A stretch of 64,000 nt of DNA from Novakomyces olei (lineage: Eukaryota > Ascomycota > Novakomycetes > Novakomycetales > Novakomycetaceae), in assembly GCA_016906335.1 (NCBI GenBank), contig JADEYG010000007.1, positions 2,124,001-2,188,000 on the forward strand, written 5' to 3'. The translations under genes were made by a program, and so were the position numbers. Numbering within the stretch: position 1 is the first letter of the stretch; each line of letters begins with the position of its first letter. Shown here one piece after another: positions 47,450-58,119 of the stretch. The notes under the pieces were generated by a model. The model did not search any database, had not been told where the DNA came from, and worked only from the letters and a program-made list of their open reading frames with translations.

Positions 47450-47981
47450 CTAGAGTGCCGACACTGCTTCGTCAATTTCACCCGATAAACTCTTCAAAGC
47501 TTTCCATTGATCAAGGCTGGTTGTAAGCGCATATAGTAAAATTGCAGTTATATTACGTGAGGGAAATGCCCTTCTGGGTGGGCTTCCATGTTCCTTGAGC
47601 ATCGTAAAACTCACGTACGGACACGAGTATGCTTTGCTTGAACTTGCTCACTTGGACGCGTCGCTGGTTGCGTCCCGAGCTCAGCTAATGCATTATTAGT
47701 GCAAGTATGCAGCAGCGCAAACTTACAATCCAATAGGACGACCCATCGCTCTCTTTATGCTTTTCCGGTACGGCTGCCGGCTCTACTTTAGCCCGCTTTT
47801 TCTAGACGCGTCTCTCAGTTCAGTGCACTTTTAATGTACTATGCTGCAATAGCCATACGTCATTGTCCGGCTCAGCACCTGATGCTACACTCTCCTTGCT
47901 TTTGGCTGTCTCCGGAGCAGTCTCCGGGCCGCTTTCGTCGTCTTCGTTTACAATTTCGTCTGACAATGGGCCGCGCTTCAT
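47450..47981 (-). CDS. SUB1: Transcriptional coactivator PC4 / Sub1
   Basis: Single-stranded-DNA-binding coactivator that acts in RNA polymerase II initiation and oxidative DNA repair. Four exons too short for simple scanning: 47859-47981, 47727-47801, 47557-47684 and 47450-47516, giving 130 residues. The acidic N-terminus is followed by KKRAKVEPAAVPEKHKESD, then the PC4 fold: RRVQVSKFKQSILVSVREFY, GTWKPTQKGISL, LDQWKALKSLSGEIDEAV. The intron phases close exactly and the strand/turn pattern matches human PC4 residues 63-127. It is head-to-head with the DUF2417 gene. Confidence 0.93.
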
Positions 47982-48310
47982 TTTGCCGCCTCCACAATAC
48001 TCGAAGGTTGCCAACTCCAAGAAAATTGGGTATATATATATTGAACAGAGTAGAATAATAGTCTCCATAATATTAATAGGACAAAAGATTGCGACAGCTC
48101 GATAATAGTGTTGGAATTAAACTCGTCGGTAGATGAATTATCCTATTCATTATCCAATATATGTTTCAATATATTATCCATTATATTATCCAATATTATC
48201 CAATTCATTATGCTAGCTCATTAAACGAGGGATCTATTGCCAATGATATAATAAAAAAACCCCATACAAACTCGCCTGTAATTGACGCGCACAAACGTCA
48301 TACCCAAGAT
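47982..48310. promoter_or_regulatory. Divergent promoter region, SUB1 / DUF2417 gene
   Basis: These 329 bp hold a degenerate TATTATCCAATATATT repeat at 48137-48205 with several CCAAT-like cores (ATCCAAT). No certain factor site was assigned. Confidence 0.45.
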
Positions 48311-50221
48311 ATGGCCCCGCCTCAAGACGATGAAGCCGCGCACGCGAGACGCGTCCGCCACGCGGAAAGCGAGGATGATGAGGAGGAGGAGGACGGCGTT
48401 TCTCAGACGTCGGCGACAGAACGAACACGACTTCTTTCGGCCGACGATCCTAATGTACATATAACTCCTTACAGTTTGGCGGTAGTCCGTTCCCTGCGCT
48501 ACATAGCAATCGGCCTACAAATGATTGCTGTACTTTGGTGGATCCTTATGTTTGTATCGATATTCGTCACTATCCCGGGTCTGCACGCACGTGGCTCCGG
48601 GTTCACACAGGTCGCGTATGTCATGGCTCACTTTTTTGTTTCCGAAACCTCTCACCTTGAATCCTGTTGCTATTGAGTTTGCTCCGTTCATTTATACTGC
48701 CGTTTTTATTGTCTTCAATGGAATTAATTATATCTATATTTTCCCGCACTTACATGAACAGCTACGCTTTCCTCGCTATCGCAAACTTGACTGTATCGCT
48801 AGTTTTCTTTTCAAACCCGTCAAAGAGCGATAGAGTCCTGGCACTCACTATCGGCTTGGTTTTATGCTTTGACTTTTTCCTTATTGTATGCGCTTCAAAG
48901 ACGAGGCGAGACGAGGGATGGGTCGGTGTTTTCAGCTTGCTCTGGGCAGCTTTAACCGGGTTTTGGATAACAATGACCGATAGTGTTGTAGAGTGGGCCA
49001 AAACGGAGGAGGAAGAACGAATCCTGGGCTATCGCGAGCGCAGGAAAACTCTGCGTGAATGGTCAAAGACTGCAGTCAGTTTTATATTTTTGGTCGCCAT
49101 TTTGATCATTTCTATTCTTCTCAGTCTGACCCTAATTCTTCGAGCTCACGATGCCACTCTGGCGCCTCCGGGCCAGAAAGTCTGGGTCGATGATGATCAG
49201 TACCAAGTTCATGTGCACTGCTACGGGGAGAATGATAGCTTGCCCACCGTCCTCGTCGAGGGTGGAGAAAACCCTGTGGAGGTCATGGTCGACTGGATCG
49301 ATGAGTTGCAGTCTGTTGGGAAAGTTGGCCGTGTTTGCTATTGGGACAGACCAGGGTTTGGGTGGAGCGATAATGCTCTTTCGCCTAATTCTGCTGGAAA
49401 TACTGCCGATGCTCTATGTACGTTTTCAATGCTAAATGTTCAGAAATGCGTTTATTTTATGATTTAAGCTAACCTGTTTAGCTGAGGCTCTGGTTGAGCT
49501 TGATGAAAAACCGACCAAAGGCTGGGTATTGGTCAGCCATGGAGTAGGAGGGTAGGTTCAATACATCTTTTCACGGATGACGCTCTATCCTTTAATGTCT
49601 TTCGCTCTCTTATGTTTCTGGCTTTTAATTTTGTTTTCATTTTAAGTCTACCTTTTGATGCTTAGATGTCTTGATTGTATTTCATTATTAATATTTAGAA
49701 TTTATTCTCGAATATTTGCCTCACGTCGTGTGGCGGATATCAAGGGGTTATTGCTGATTGATACCCTTCACGAAGACCTGCTTGAGCGTATTGGGTCGCC
49801 AAAGAACGGCTTTTTACTTACACTGCGAGGCCTGGTCACGCCTTTAGGCATTGACAGGCTTTTTGGCTGGATTTTCCTGCGCAGGACCCGTGAGGATCGT
49901 ACTTTTGGGTACAGTGCATGGCGTGGAGGCCGTTGGACCAAAGCCCGATTGCAACAGGCATTGACCGCCACTAGTCTTACGCGTGCAGAATTAAGCGCAG
50001 CCCGAGTGATTTTGCCAAGAGAGATTCCTATTTCTGTTGTAGCAAGTGGGAAAGAAGTGGAAAAGGACGACAAATGGGCGGAAGCACAACGTGATCTTAG
50101 TACTTTGTCGAAGAATTCGCTAGGACTAGATGTCGTGAGCGGTGCTTCTCATGAAGTATGGAAAACTTCTGATGGGGCCAGAACGCTCAAGGACAGGCTT
50201 TGTGCATTGCTTCGCTCGTAA
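48311..50221 (+). CDS. DUF2417 multi-pass alpha/beta-hydrolase-like protein
   Basis: Fungal protein of 517 residues; exons 48311-48615, 48762-49417, 49482-49551 and 49699-50221. An acidic disordered N-terminus leads to HITPYSLAVVRSLRYIAIG and about five transmembrane segments (DUF2417), then an alpha/beta-hydrolase domain from KVWVDDDQYQVHVHCYGEND. The oxyanion part CYWDRPGFGWSDNA is present and a C-terminal His stands in SGASHEVWK. The nucleophile elbow reads VSHGVGGIYS, where the Ser of GxSxG appears replaced by Gly, so hydrolysis is doubtful. The 70-nt exon 3 encodes exactly this elbow. The cellular role is unknown; the membrane is probably ER or vacuole. Confidence 0.87.
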
Positions 50222-50588
50222 TTTTGACTAGTTGAGGAAGGTCGGATGCCATTTTTTAATTTTTTATTCTTCCTATTTTACTTGTTGTTTTCTGATTTTT
50301 GATTTTATGGCGAAACGACGTGAACTCGCTTATACATCAAGGCAGCTATTCATCATATTTAGTATCAAAAAGCTTTGAACGTGGCTGTCAATCATTATAA
50401 ATAAATACAAGTAAAGATAGAAACCACAAGGTCATAAAGCGCTAATAATTCCAATTAACAAAACACGAATGCGAACAATATAGCAAAAAATTAAATTAAA
50501 TTAAAAATAAAAATAAAATGAAATAAAAAGAAGGAATTCACTTTTATACTGTTATTATCGCATTAACCTTATAAACAATAAAATGAAT
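50222..50588. other. Convergent 3' flanks
   Basis: The 367 bp between the DUF2417 and PRCC stops are A/T-rich with AAATT repeats near 50490-50520 and no gene. Confidence 0.6.
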
Positions 50589-51704
50589 TTAAAATCCGTA
50601 TCTGGCCTTAGTGTCCTTTTTCCTTTGCCGACGTTCGGCGAAGTAATCCTCAAACTGCTCCTTCTGCCCCACTGCCATATTGATAAGACTACTTAGCTGG
50701 TGACGACCCGGAGCCAAGGCGCGGACTCTTTGTGGTTGTTGCACTCCAGTGGCACGCAGCTGCTCATTGCGATCGTATTCTTCTGCAGCATTCACCTCGA
50801 TGAAGTTTATTGCCTGACCGCGATTCCGCCTTTCTTCCCTGCTCAAGAGTCGATCCTATACACATTGATTAATAAAGACTGTTTCAATAGAAGGTCAAGG
50901 CAATCAATTAGACAAAACTTGAATAGGCACGTATTAAACAGAGTATAAATGGGTCAATAAAATTGTAGAAATAAAGTCATAAAACACGACTGGCAAAAGC
51001 ACTAGACTTACGGGTAAAGATGCGATATTCGAGGGATCTGCCTGCATTTCAGTATAGCTCGAGCCGGCAGTGGGCGCGTAAGCATCGCTAGAATGGTCAA
51101 CGGCAGAAGCGCTTTTGTCGTCGAGTACTGTCCCAGATTTACGAGACGTCCGTTGCACTGTAATCGGCTCATACTCGTCCTGCCTGACCTCGTCGTCGTT
51201 ACTCTCATTAGCGCTGCTTTGAGTCTGTGATGCAGTTTCAACCTGGAAAAGAGCCAGTTTCTGTCGTACTGCTGGTTTCGGTCCACCCCCTACCTTGCCA
51301 GCAGTTTTCTTTGCCACACTATACGGCACAAACGGAGCCTGCGGCTTTCTCGAAGTCGGGACGAGTGTTGGCTCGTTTTCCATACTCGCGCGCTGCTCTG
51401 TGTCGTCATCTGACCCCAAATCGGTTCCTTCTTTGTCGCGCTGTACAAAGGCAGTAGGAGCGCTTGCAAGAGTCCGTTTGGGAGGCGGCAGTATACTGTT
51501 TAGGCCGCCGTTTGCACTGTGAGGATTTGCTGGCGCCAATTTGTATTGCGTCGCATTGTCCGCCGGAAGATCAACCACTATAGTTTTGGGACCTTTTGTT
51601 TCTGTTGCGGCCGATTTCCGTTTGATACCGGCTCGCACTGGCGCTACAGTGGGCGCTTGTTCTTGTTCGTCTTCAGACTCGCTTCCATACTGAACAAGAG
51701 GCAT
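50589..51704 (-). CDS. PRCC-like nuclear protein
   Basis: Exons 51012-51704 and 50589-50855 give 319 residues. It starts MPLVQYGSESEDE, the PRCC N-terminal pattern, contains GGLNSILPPPKRT and APFVPYSVAKK, and ends with the conserved block RGQAINFIEVNAAEEYDRN, HQLSSLINMAVGQKEQFEDY and KKDTKARYGF. Human PRCC is a splicing-associated protein fused to TFE3 in renal carcinoma; it binds MAD2B. The middle is disordered and acidic. It is head-to-head with the MYND-SET gene across an (AAAT)n array. Confidence 0.88.
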
Positions 51705-51787
51705 TCGTTTCGTGGCTGTATTAGTTTAATAGTGTGAGGTTGTAATTACTCTAATTAATTGGCACGGGTACTTTATCTATTATGTCG

Positions 51788-52049
<262 letters not shown>

Positions 52050-52149
52050 CTTTCGCCTTTTACCTATGGATACCGTGGCATCTAATGTACACTTGAATGG
52101 CACTCAAATTTGACGGACCAGAATTGTGGCTTAAGGCCTATTAAAGGTT

Positions 52150-53739
52150 ATGGAGACGGTGAAAGTACGCATTGATTCATTTCCACATGCAGGTCGCTGC
52201 TTACGGTCGGTCACAGCCATTCAGCCTGGTACGAACGGCAGCAATTATATTTATTAGCTGACTAGATAATAATTTTCTAACGTCTTTATGCCTGTTGGTT
52301 ATTTAATTGTTTTTTTAATTGGTTTATTTAATTGTTTTATTTAATTGTTTTTTAATTGTTTTATTTGATTTTTTATTTTTACGGTCGTCGTTTGGCTAAT
52401 CACACCAGGCAGTATCATTCTAAAATGCAAGCCAGTGGCAAAGGTAGTTAGCAGTGAGCAGATAATTGTACGTTGCAGTTGGTGTGGCTCTAAAGCCTCT
52501 GTGGAAAAGCCCCTAAACGCATGTAGTGCGTGCCGAACTTTACGCTACTGTTCCACAAAATGCCAGACACGTGACTGGCGAGTGCACAAGCGCGAATGCC
52601 CTGTGCTTGTGCAAACAAGTAGTCGCGGCCTGCTGCCGACGGTTGCTCGTTTAGCCATGCGAATGCTGATTGCATGTGAACAAACGGCTTACAATAAGGA
52701 GCAGCTGTGTGGCCTGGAGACGCATGCAGACTTGATTGCGCAAACGGCCAAATGGCAGGATTATACAGTTATTTCTAGGGCTCTTGTAGAGTATGGCGGT
52801 TTTGATCGCGACCTGGCTTGCCGATTCGTGTGTGCTCTCAGTATTAATTCTATTAGTTGGGGCGATGATGATAATGAGGTCTTTGGAGCGGCTGTGGACA
52901 CGCAATTGGCAATGTGCAACCATTCCTGTGTGCCTAGTGCTGCTGTTGCTTTTGGTTCTGGAGCATCGGGAGCGCTGCTTTACCTCTCCAGTACGAAAAA
53001 GATAAGCGAAGGAGAGCAAGTGACTATTCCTTATGTTGACGTGTTTGAACCACGGTGGAAACGCTGTGCGGAATTGGAGGAACGGTACTTTTTCACATGT
53101 CAATGCCCGCGCTGCTGCTTATCTGCCGGAGAAGGAGCAATGAGCAGTGAGCAAGCTGCTGAGCAGATTGCCACCCCAAACGTGTACAGTGATTTCAAAA
53201 TACTCGCAAAAGACGATTTGCATGTACAAAAGAACAAACTACAGAGGCTAATTCGGTCACATTACCCTCGGTCTCTGGAACCAGTGTACACAGATATAAT
53301 TACTATATCACAAACGTACATCAAAGCCCACGAATACGATAAAGCAGGCATTGTCTTGCTGTATGTACTCGTCACCGTGGGCCCAGCAAGAGAGCAGTGC
53401 TGCTCTCAATTTTACTGGAACATCCACAGCCTCGCCGGCTTTGATTGTGCACCGTACATTGTAGACATGGAAACCCTACCTTTTCCTTCTGTTGACCGGC
53501 TTCAGTTTACTGTGTACATTTACGACAAAATTGTACACACTCTGGCGGCTTTGAAGGCGTTTCGACCATTTGACAAACGGTCGCAATTGCGTCTAGAAGC
53601 GCTGCGTGTTGATTTGCGCAGTGGCTTGCTGCATATGATTGCAGAGTCTGAGCTTGACAATGGTACAACACTTAGACTGGAGAGCACAGAGAGGCTTTTG
53701 CGCAAAGACCTAGATGAGCTAGATTGGGAAGCATTCTAA
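52150..53739 (+). CDS. SMYD-type SET and MYND domain protein
   Basis: Exons 52150-52228 and 52409-53739 give 469 residues. The split SET domain begins FPHAGRCLRSVTAIQPGS, then an inserted MYND zinc finger (CSWCGSK through CSTKCQTRDWRVHKREC, residues about 46-88), and SET resumes with NHSCVPSAAVAFGSGA and QVTIPYVDVFEPRWKR. The post-SET cysteines CQCPRC are present. The C-terminal part is helical, as in SMYD proteins. These enzymes methylate histone or non-histone lysines; the substrate cannot be predicted. The 180-nt intron follows QPG and is T-rich. Confidence 0.9.
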
Positions 53740-53853
53740 ATCAATATGCTGTCCTGTGCACTTGCCGATATAGTTTAATTCTTTGTGGGCAAGACTCGCA
53801 ATGTGAGGCAGAAGGAATACAGAGGTAAGCATATATCAAGTTTCAATGCGGGT

Positions 53854-55166
53854 TTATGCACAATTCGGCCGCAGAAAATCCAAATTATTGGTATCGCGCA
53901 CGTGCAGCCGTCGGCTCTGCAGGTAATTTGCATCAAAAAGCTTGGAAAGGTGCCTCTGTCCACTATCACACAGAATGGTGACAATACGATGTTCCGGACC
54001 CAACTTCCAAGCCAGTTTCACTGCGGCTGCACAATTTACTGCAGACGAACTGCCGAGGAAAAGACCTTCTTGTTCCACGAGATAGCGAGACATTGCTACT
54101 GCCTCCTCGTCGGTGATGCGTATAGCATCACTGACTAATGCGTAGCCTTCTTCAAAATTTGCTGTTACCCGAGTAATCCCGATACCCTCCACGAGACTAT
54201 CAACTTGGTGACGTCGCCGTGTTCCTTCCCGTTCTTTTACGTCAAACATTACTCCATACTTTATCCTGTTGTAAAGTCCACTGCCCTGCGGGTCGGCTAA
54301 CACTATCCGAATGTCCGGGTTTCGTTCTACAAGAAACTTTGCTGTTCCAGCCAAGGTACCACCCGTACCCGCACCAGCCACAAAGGCATCCAGTCTATGG
54401 CCACACTGTCTCCAAACCTCTGGCCCCGTCGATTCGTAGTGAGCCTGCCAATTGGCCGGATTTTCAAACTGGTCAGCAAAGTAGCCCCGGCCCGGTTGCG
54501 AAGGGTCGGCAGTATGCTCCTGCGCTCTTCTAATTGCACAATTAACGAAATGGTTTTCGTCTACAATCGACACTGGCGGCACCCTCTCAACTTCTGCACC
54601 AAGTGCTTTTAGCAATTGTGACTTTTCTAACGCCACATCGTCAGGCATGCAAATGTGGGCCTTGTACCCTTTAGCCAAACAAAGTCCGGCCAGTGAAATG
54701 CCTAGAGTCGTGTTAGTCTTGCAAACGATAATTTTGTATAAAACTGTAATAGCAATCTACAGCTTGTAATGTACAGTTGCACAATCAACGCGCGATCCTT
54801 ACCCGTAGAGCCCACGGTGCCCTCGTATACCTTATCGCCCCGGCCGGGGGCTAATACACCACGATTTTCTGCATCTTTAATAATACCTTGAGCAACTCTG
54901 TCCTTTGGAGATCCTCCAGGGTTCAAGAATTCTGCCTTTGCAAGAATGTCGCAGCCTGTAGCTTCACAAAGACTGTGAAGACGAACTAATGGTGTGTTTC
55001 CAATCAAACCCGCTAATCCGTCCACAATATCCTCCTGCGAAGGCTCAAAAACTCTGCGCTCAATCTTGCTATGGCGTGGCGTTGCATACAGCCAGGCTAT
55101 AGCAACTGCAGTTGCGGCCGTGACTGCAGCTGCCACTAGTGTCGCCTTTTGACCGGGATCATGCAT
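53854..55166 (-). CDS. MCY1: Membrane-anchored cysteine synthase-like protein (Mcy1 type)
   Basis: PLP beta-family enzyme related to O-acetylserine sulfhydrylase. Exons 54803-55166 and 53854-54701 give 403 residues. An N-terminal transmembrane anchor (ATLVAAAVTAATAVAIAWLY) fits mitochondrial outer-membrane forms like yeast Mcy1. The PLP lysine is Lys88 in NPGGSPKDRVA; GSTGISLAGLCLAKGY is the substrate loop completed across the splice site, and AGAGTGGTLAGTAKFL binds the phosphate. SSSAVNCAAA is conserved. The C-terminus is long (YLQSRRLHVRDT). A three-codon uORF overlaps the start codon. It may make cysteine or act in sulfur recycling. Confidence 0.9.
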
Positions 55167-55170
55167 GCAT
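55159..55170 (-). promoter_or_regulatory. Minimal uORF overlapping the MCY1 start
   Basis: The sequence ATGCATGCATGATCC contains three overlapping AUGs. The first opens a three-codon frame (Met-His-Ala-stop) whose last codons overlap the MCY1 AUG at 55166. Translation of the main frame would need leaky scanning or reinitiation. Confidence 0.5.
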
Positions 55171-55182
55171 GCTAGCTGTGCA

Positions 55183-55269
55183 ATTATTTATTATTTATTA
55201 TTTATTATTTATTATTTATTATTTATTATTTATTATTTATTATTTATTATTTATTATTTATTATTTATT
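55183..55269. repeat. (TTATTTA)n heptanucleotide array
   Basis: About 12 copies of a 7-bp unit fill half of the 168 bp between the MCY1 and NDUFAF7-like start codons. Confidence 0.95.
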
Positions 55270-55334
55270 GTAAAAAAAACTCGGGCCTAATGATGACCCA
55301 TAGGCAATGATCTTGTCAACGTCATAAACCATAA

Positions 55335-56807
55335 ATGTCGCTGTGGCGGCCACGGACCCGTCTATTCACCAATGGCGTCAGAGCCTTGGGCACAAGGCCT
55401 CAATGTCTAATATGTGCGTGGAGGCAGTGCCGTTATTTCCAACAAAGCACAAGTCGCAAAACCACAAGATCAAATTGGACGACAGGCACGACAGGCTTCC
55501 ATCACATTGAGCGCGATGTAACAGACGCTTATATCAGGGCACCGCTCGTAAATGCAGAGTCTATGCGGACCCGTACAGTACCCCCGAACGATGTAAAAAT
55601 GCTGTTTCGTGATTACGTGGACGATTCGCTTTACAATCCACACTATGGCTATTTCAATCAGCACGTGGATATTTTTGCTCCACCTGGTCCAGTGGATTTC
55701 ACAAAGCTTGCGGACGATTTTGCCTTTCAGGATTTGCTGGCCAAGCAGTACACTGAGTTTGAAGATGCTCTGGATGTCCGAGTGGACGATTCCTCCCGGC
55801 AAGTATGGCACACGCCGACAGAGATCTTCCAGCCGCATTATGGTGAAGCCCTGGCTCAGTATCTCGTGACAGAGTACAAGCTGAAAACTTTTCCCTATCA
55901 CGACCTTGTTATATACGAATTGGGAGCGGGCAATGGGACGCTTATGCGAAATATTATGGACTTTATTGCTCGTGAAGAACCCGAGATCTACGAGTATACG
56001 CAGTACAAGATTGTGGAGATAACATCCACACTGGCGGAAAAGCAGCGTCTCCGCTTTGGCCCACACGCAGACAGGATTGAGATACTGAACCAGAGCATTT
56101 TAGACTGGACGCGCTATGAACTAAATCCATGCTTTGTACTGGCCATGGAGGTCTTTGACAATTTAGCACACGATATGGTGCGGTACGATTACTTGACATC
56201 AGAGCCCCGGCAGGCACTGGTTTACGTGGACAGCGAGGGCGATTTTCACGAAATTTTGTCGCCCACCCTTGACAATGGCACGCAACGCTTCCTGTCCCTG
56301 AGGAGACATTACCTTCAGGGAGCCGAGTACTCTCCCTTTCACACGCCTTATTGGCTGAGAAGGATCATTAGTACTCTGCCACTCGCGCCAAACATGTCGC
56401 TGCCGGAGTTTGTTCCTACTCAGCTCATAAAGCTAGTGGAAAATTTGAACGAATACTTTCCCCGTCATCGACTAGTGGCCGCTGATTTTACCCATTTACC
56501 GGATACTGTACCCGGCACTAATGCCCCAGTAGTGCAAACACGGTACAAGCGGCAAATGATACCCTGTACAACACCACTGGTGGCCCGCGGATATTTTGAT
56601 TATATATTTCCGACGGATTGGAAGTTTTTACAAGTACTGTATGAGTGTACAAGCAGTCCGGAAATGTACCTCGATGGTGATGGAATCAAAATTGTGTCCC
56701 ACGCCGACTTTCTCAGGGTTTGGGCGAACCTGGAAAAGTCGTCTACCCGGAGCGGAGAGAATCCAATGATTGACTGGTACAGGAACATGCACTTCTTCCT
56801 GACATGA
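55335..56807 (+). CDS. NDUFAF7/MidA-like mitochondrial methyltransferase
   Basis: Single-exon protein of 490 residues. The N-terminal 50 residues are Arg/Thr-rich without acid (RPRTRLFTNGVRALGTRP), a clear presequence. The Methyltransf_28 core has motif I YELGAGNGTLMRNIMDF, KIVEITSTLAEKQRLRF and FVLAMEVFDNLAHDMV. Human NDUFAF7 dimethylates an arginine of complex I subunit NDUFS2 during assembly. The protein is longer than bacterial MidA, with fungal-type extensions, so the complex I substrate is likely rather than certain. It implies a species that keeps respiratory complex I, though related proteins exist in yeasts without it. Confidence 0.85.
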   Translation: MSLWRPRTRLFTNGVRALGTRPQCLICAWRQCRYFQQSTSRKTTRSNWTTGTTGFHHIERDVTDAYIRAPLVNAESMRTRTVPPNDVKMLFRDYVDDSLYNPHYGYFNQHVDIFAPPGPVDFTKLADDFAFQDLLAKQYTEFEDALDVRVDDSSRQVWHTPTEIFQPHYGEALAQYLVTEYKLKTFPYHDLVIYELGAGNGTLMRNIMDFIAREEPEIYEYTQYKIVEITSTLAEKQRLRFGPHADRIEILNQSILDWTRYELNPCFVLAMEVFDNLAHDMVRYDYLTSEPRQALVYVDSEGDFHEILSPTLDNGTQRFLSLRRHYLQGAEYSPFHTPYWLRRIISTLPLAPNMSLPEFVPTQLIKLVENLNEYFPRHRLVAADFTHLPDTVPGTNAPVVQTRYKRQMIPCTTPLVARGYFDYIFPTDWKFLQVLYECTSSPEMYLDGDGIKIVSHADFLRVWANLEKSSTRSGENPMIDWYRNMHFFLT

Positions 56808-57240
56808 TGCGGATAAGCCTGCCAGCTAGCAAAGCCTATTGCATTTGTCAAGCCAAGACTTTGTTGACCATGTACTCGTACAATAGGCATGTGATTTGGT
56901 AGAGCAGTAGATGGAATCGGTCTGTAGGCAATATTGAACTACCAGAGCGTTATGGATGTGATAATTGTATCTTTGCAAAGTAAAGGCAGTTGAAAGATAT
57001 AGTGCTGTGTTTCCATACCGGCAACATTGAGATAGAGCGGTTAATCTACGACAGCAGCAAACCTAAAAAGCGCGCGTCTAATAGATCTAAAAGAGCAAAG
57101 CCGTTCAAAACGCGATACGTAAAAATAGTGGCAGCTAAAAGCGTCACTGATAAGCTGTATACATTAATATATATTCTAATCGCATTTCTATATAATAATC
57201 TATAATCTACCTTATCTGATCGAGTGTATGGTCAGTCAGT
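56808..57240. other. Intergenic, NDUFAF7-like 3' flank and PPIH promoter
   Basis: The 433 bp contain a 71-codon open frame at 56990-57205 rich in Lys and Arg but without an AUG at its start or any family match; it is not annotated. Otherwise nothing was recognised. Confidence 0.5.
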
Positions 57241-58064
57241 ATGAGCAACCCGATAGTCTTCTTTGACGTTTCTATAGGATCTCAGCAGACGGTATGTGCC
57301 CAATCAACTGCTCTTCCCTTTTTATTCGGCTGACCAAGACTAAGGGCCGAATCAAGATTGAGCTTTATGCAGATACGTGTCCAAAGTATACCCATTTAGC
57401 AAATCTCGGAGCCCAAGTTAAACTAAAAAATGAACAGGACAGCCGAGAATTTTCGGCAGTTTTGCACGGGGGAAGCTAAATCGGATACAGGAATTCCCAT
57501 TGGGTATAAAAACAGCGTCTTTCATCGTATAGTCCCCGGATTTTGCGTGCAAGGCGGTGACTTTTTACGGGTTCGTTTTTTTAAGTCTATCATTTTTTAA
57601 TTACCAAGCTCATGAGCAGGGAGATGGCACGGGATCTACTAGTATTTACGGTAGCAAATTTGAAGACGAAAACTTTATTCACAAGCATGATGCGGCTGGG
57701 CTTTTGTCAATGGCAAACAGGTATTATACTATCATTATTATTATTATTATAATTTTAATTATTTGTTGTTATAAGCTTTACGCTGGTGGTTTTTGATTTT
57801 GGAAAGTATAAAACTAACACTCATGCTAGCGGCCCAAACTCTAACGGAAGTCAGTTTTTCATTACACTTGCTCCAGCAAAGTTTCTTGATGGCAAACATG
57901 TCGTGTTTGGAAAAGTCATTTCTGGCATGAATATAGTACGCGCTCTTGAGACAGTACCTATCACGGACGAAAAGCCGTCACAAAAATGTGTTATTACAGG
58001 TAAGCTAAATTCTTTGTATTACACATTCATTATTAAAATTTTCCCAGAGTGTGGCGAAATGTAG
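57241..58064 (+). CDS. Cyclophilin H, U4/U6.U5 snRNP peptidyl-prolyl isomerase
   Basis: Six exons: 57241-57291, 57345-57385, 57438-57570, 57620-57720, 57830-57999 and 58048-58064; 170 residues. It starts [20 protein letters not shown] and ends CGEM, both typical of PPIH, the cyclophilin that binds Prp4/Prp3 in the tri-snRNP. The active site is intact: [25 protein letters not shown] and the Trp/Leu site as [10 protein letters not shown] (Leu replaces the cyclosporin-contact Trp, as in PPIH-like forms with reduced affinity). Introns are 47-109 nt. It ends only 55 bp from the stop of the converging Vps3844-type gene. Confidence 0.95.
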
Positions 58065-58119
58065 ATGAGGCTGAAAAGGAAAGGCTGAATTTCAGGCATT
58101 TCTTGGTTTGGAGCCCCGG

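Noticed and set aside
56990-57205. Lys/Arg-rich 71-codon frame between NDUFAF7-like and PPIH genes
   Set aside because: It lacks an AUG at its start and any family match; more likely part of UTR or promoter.
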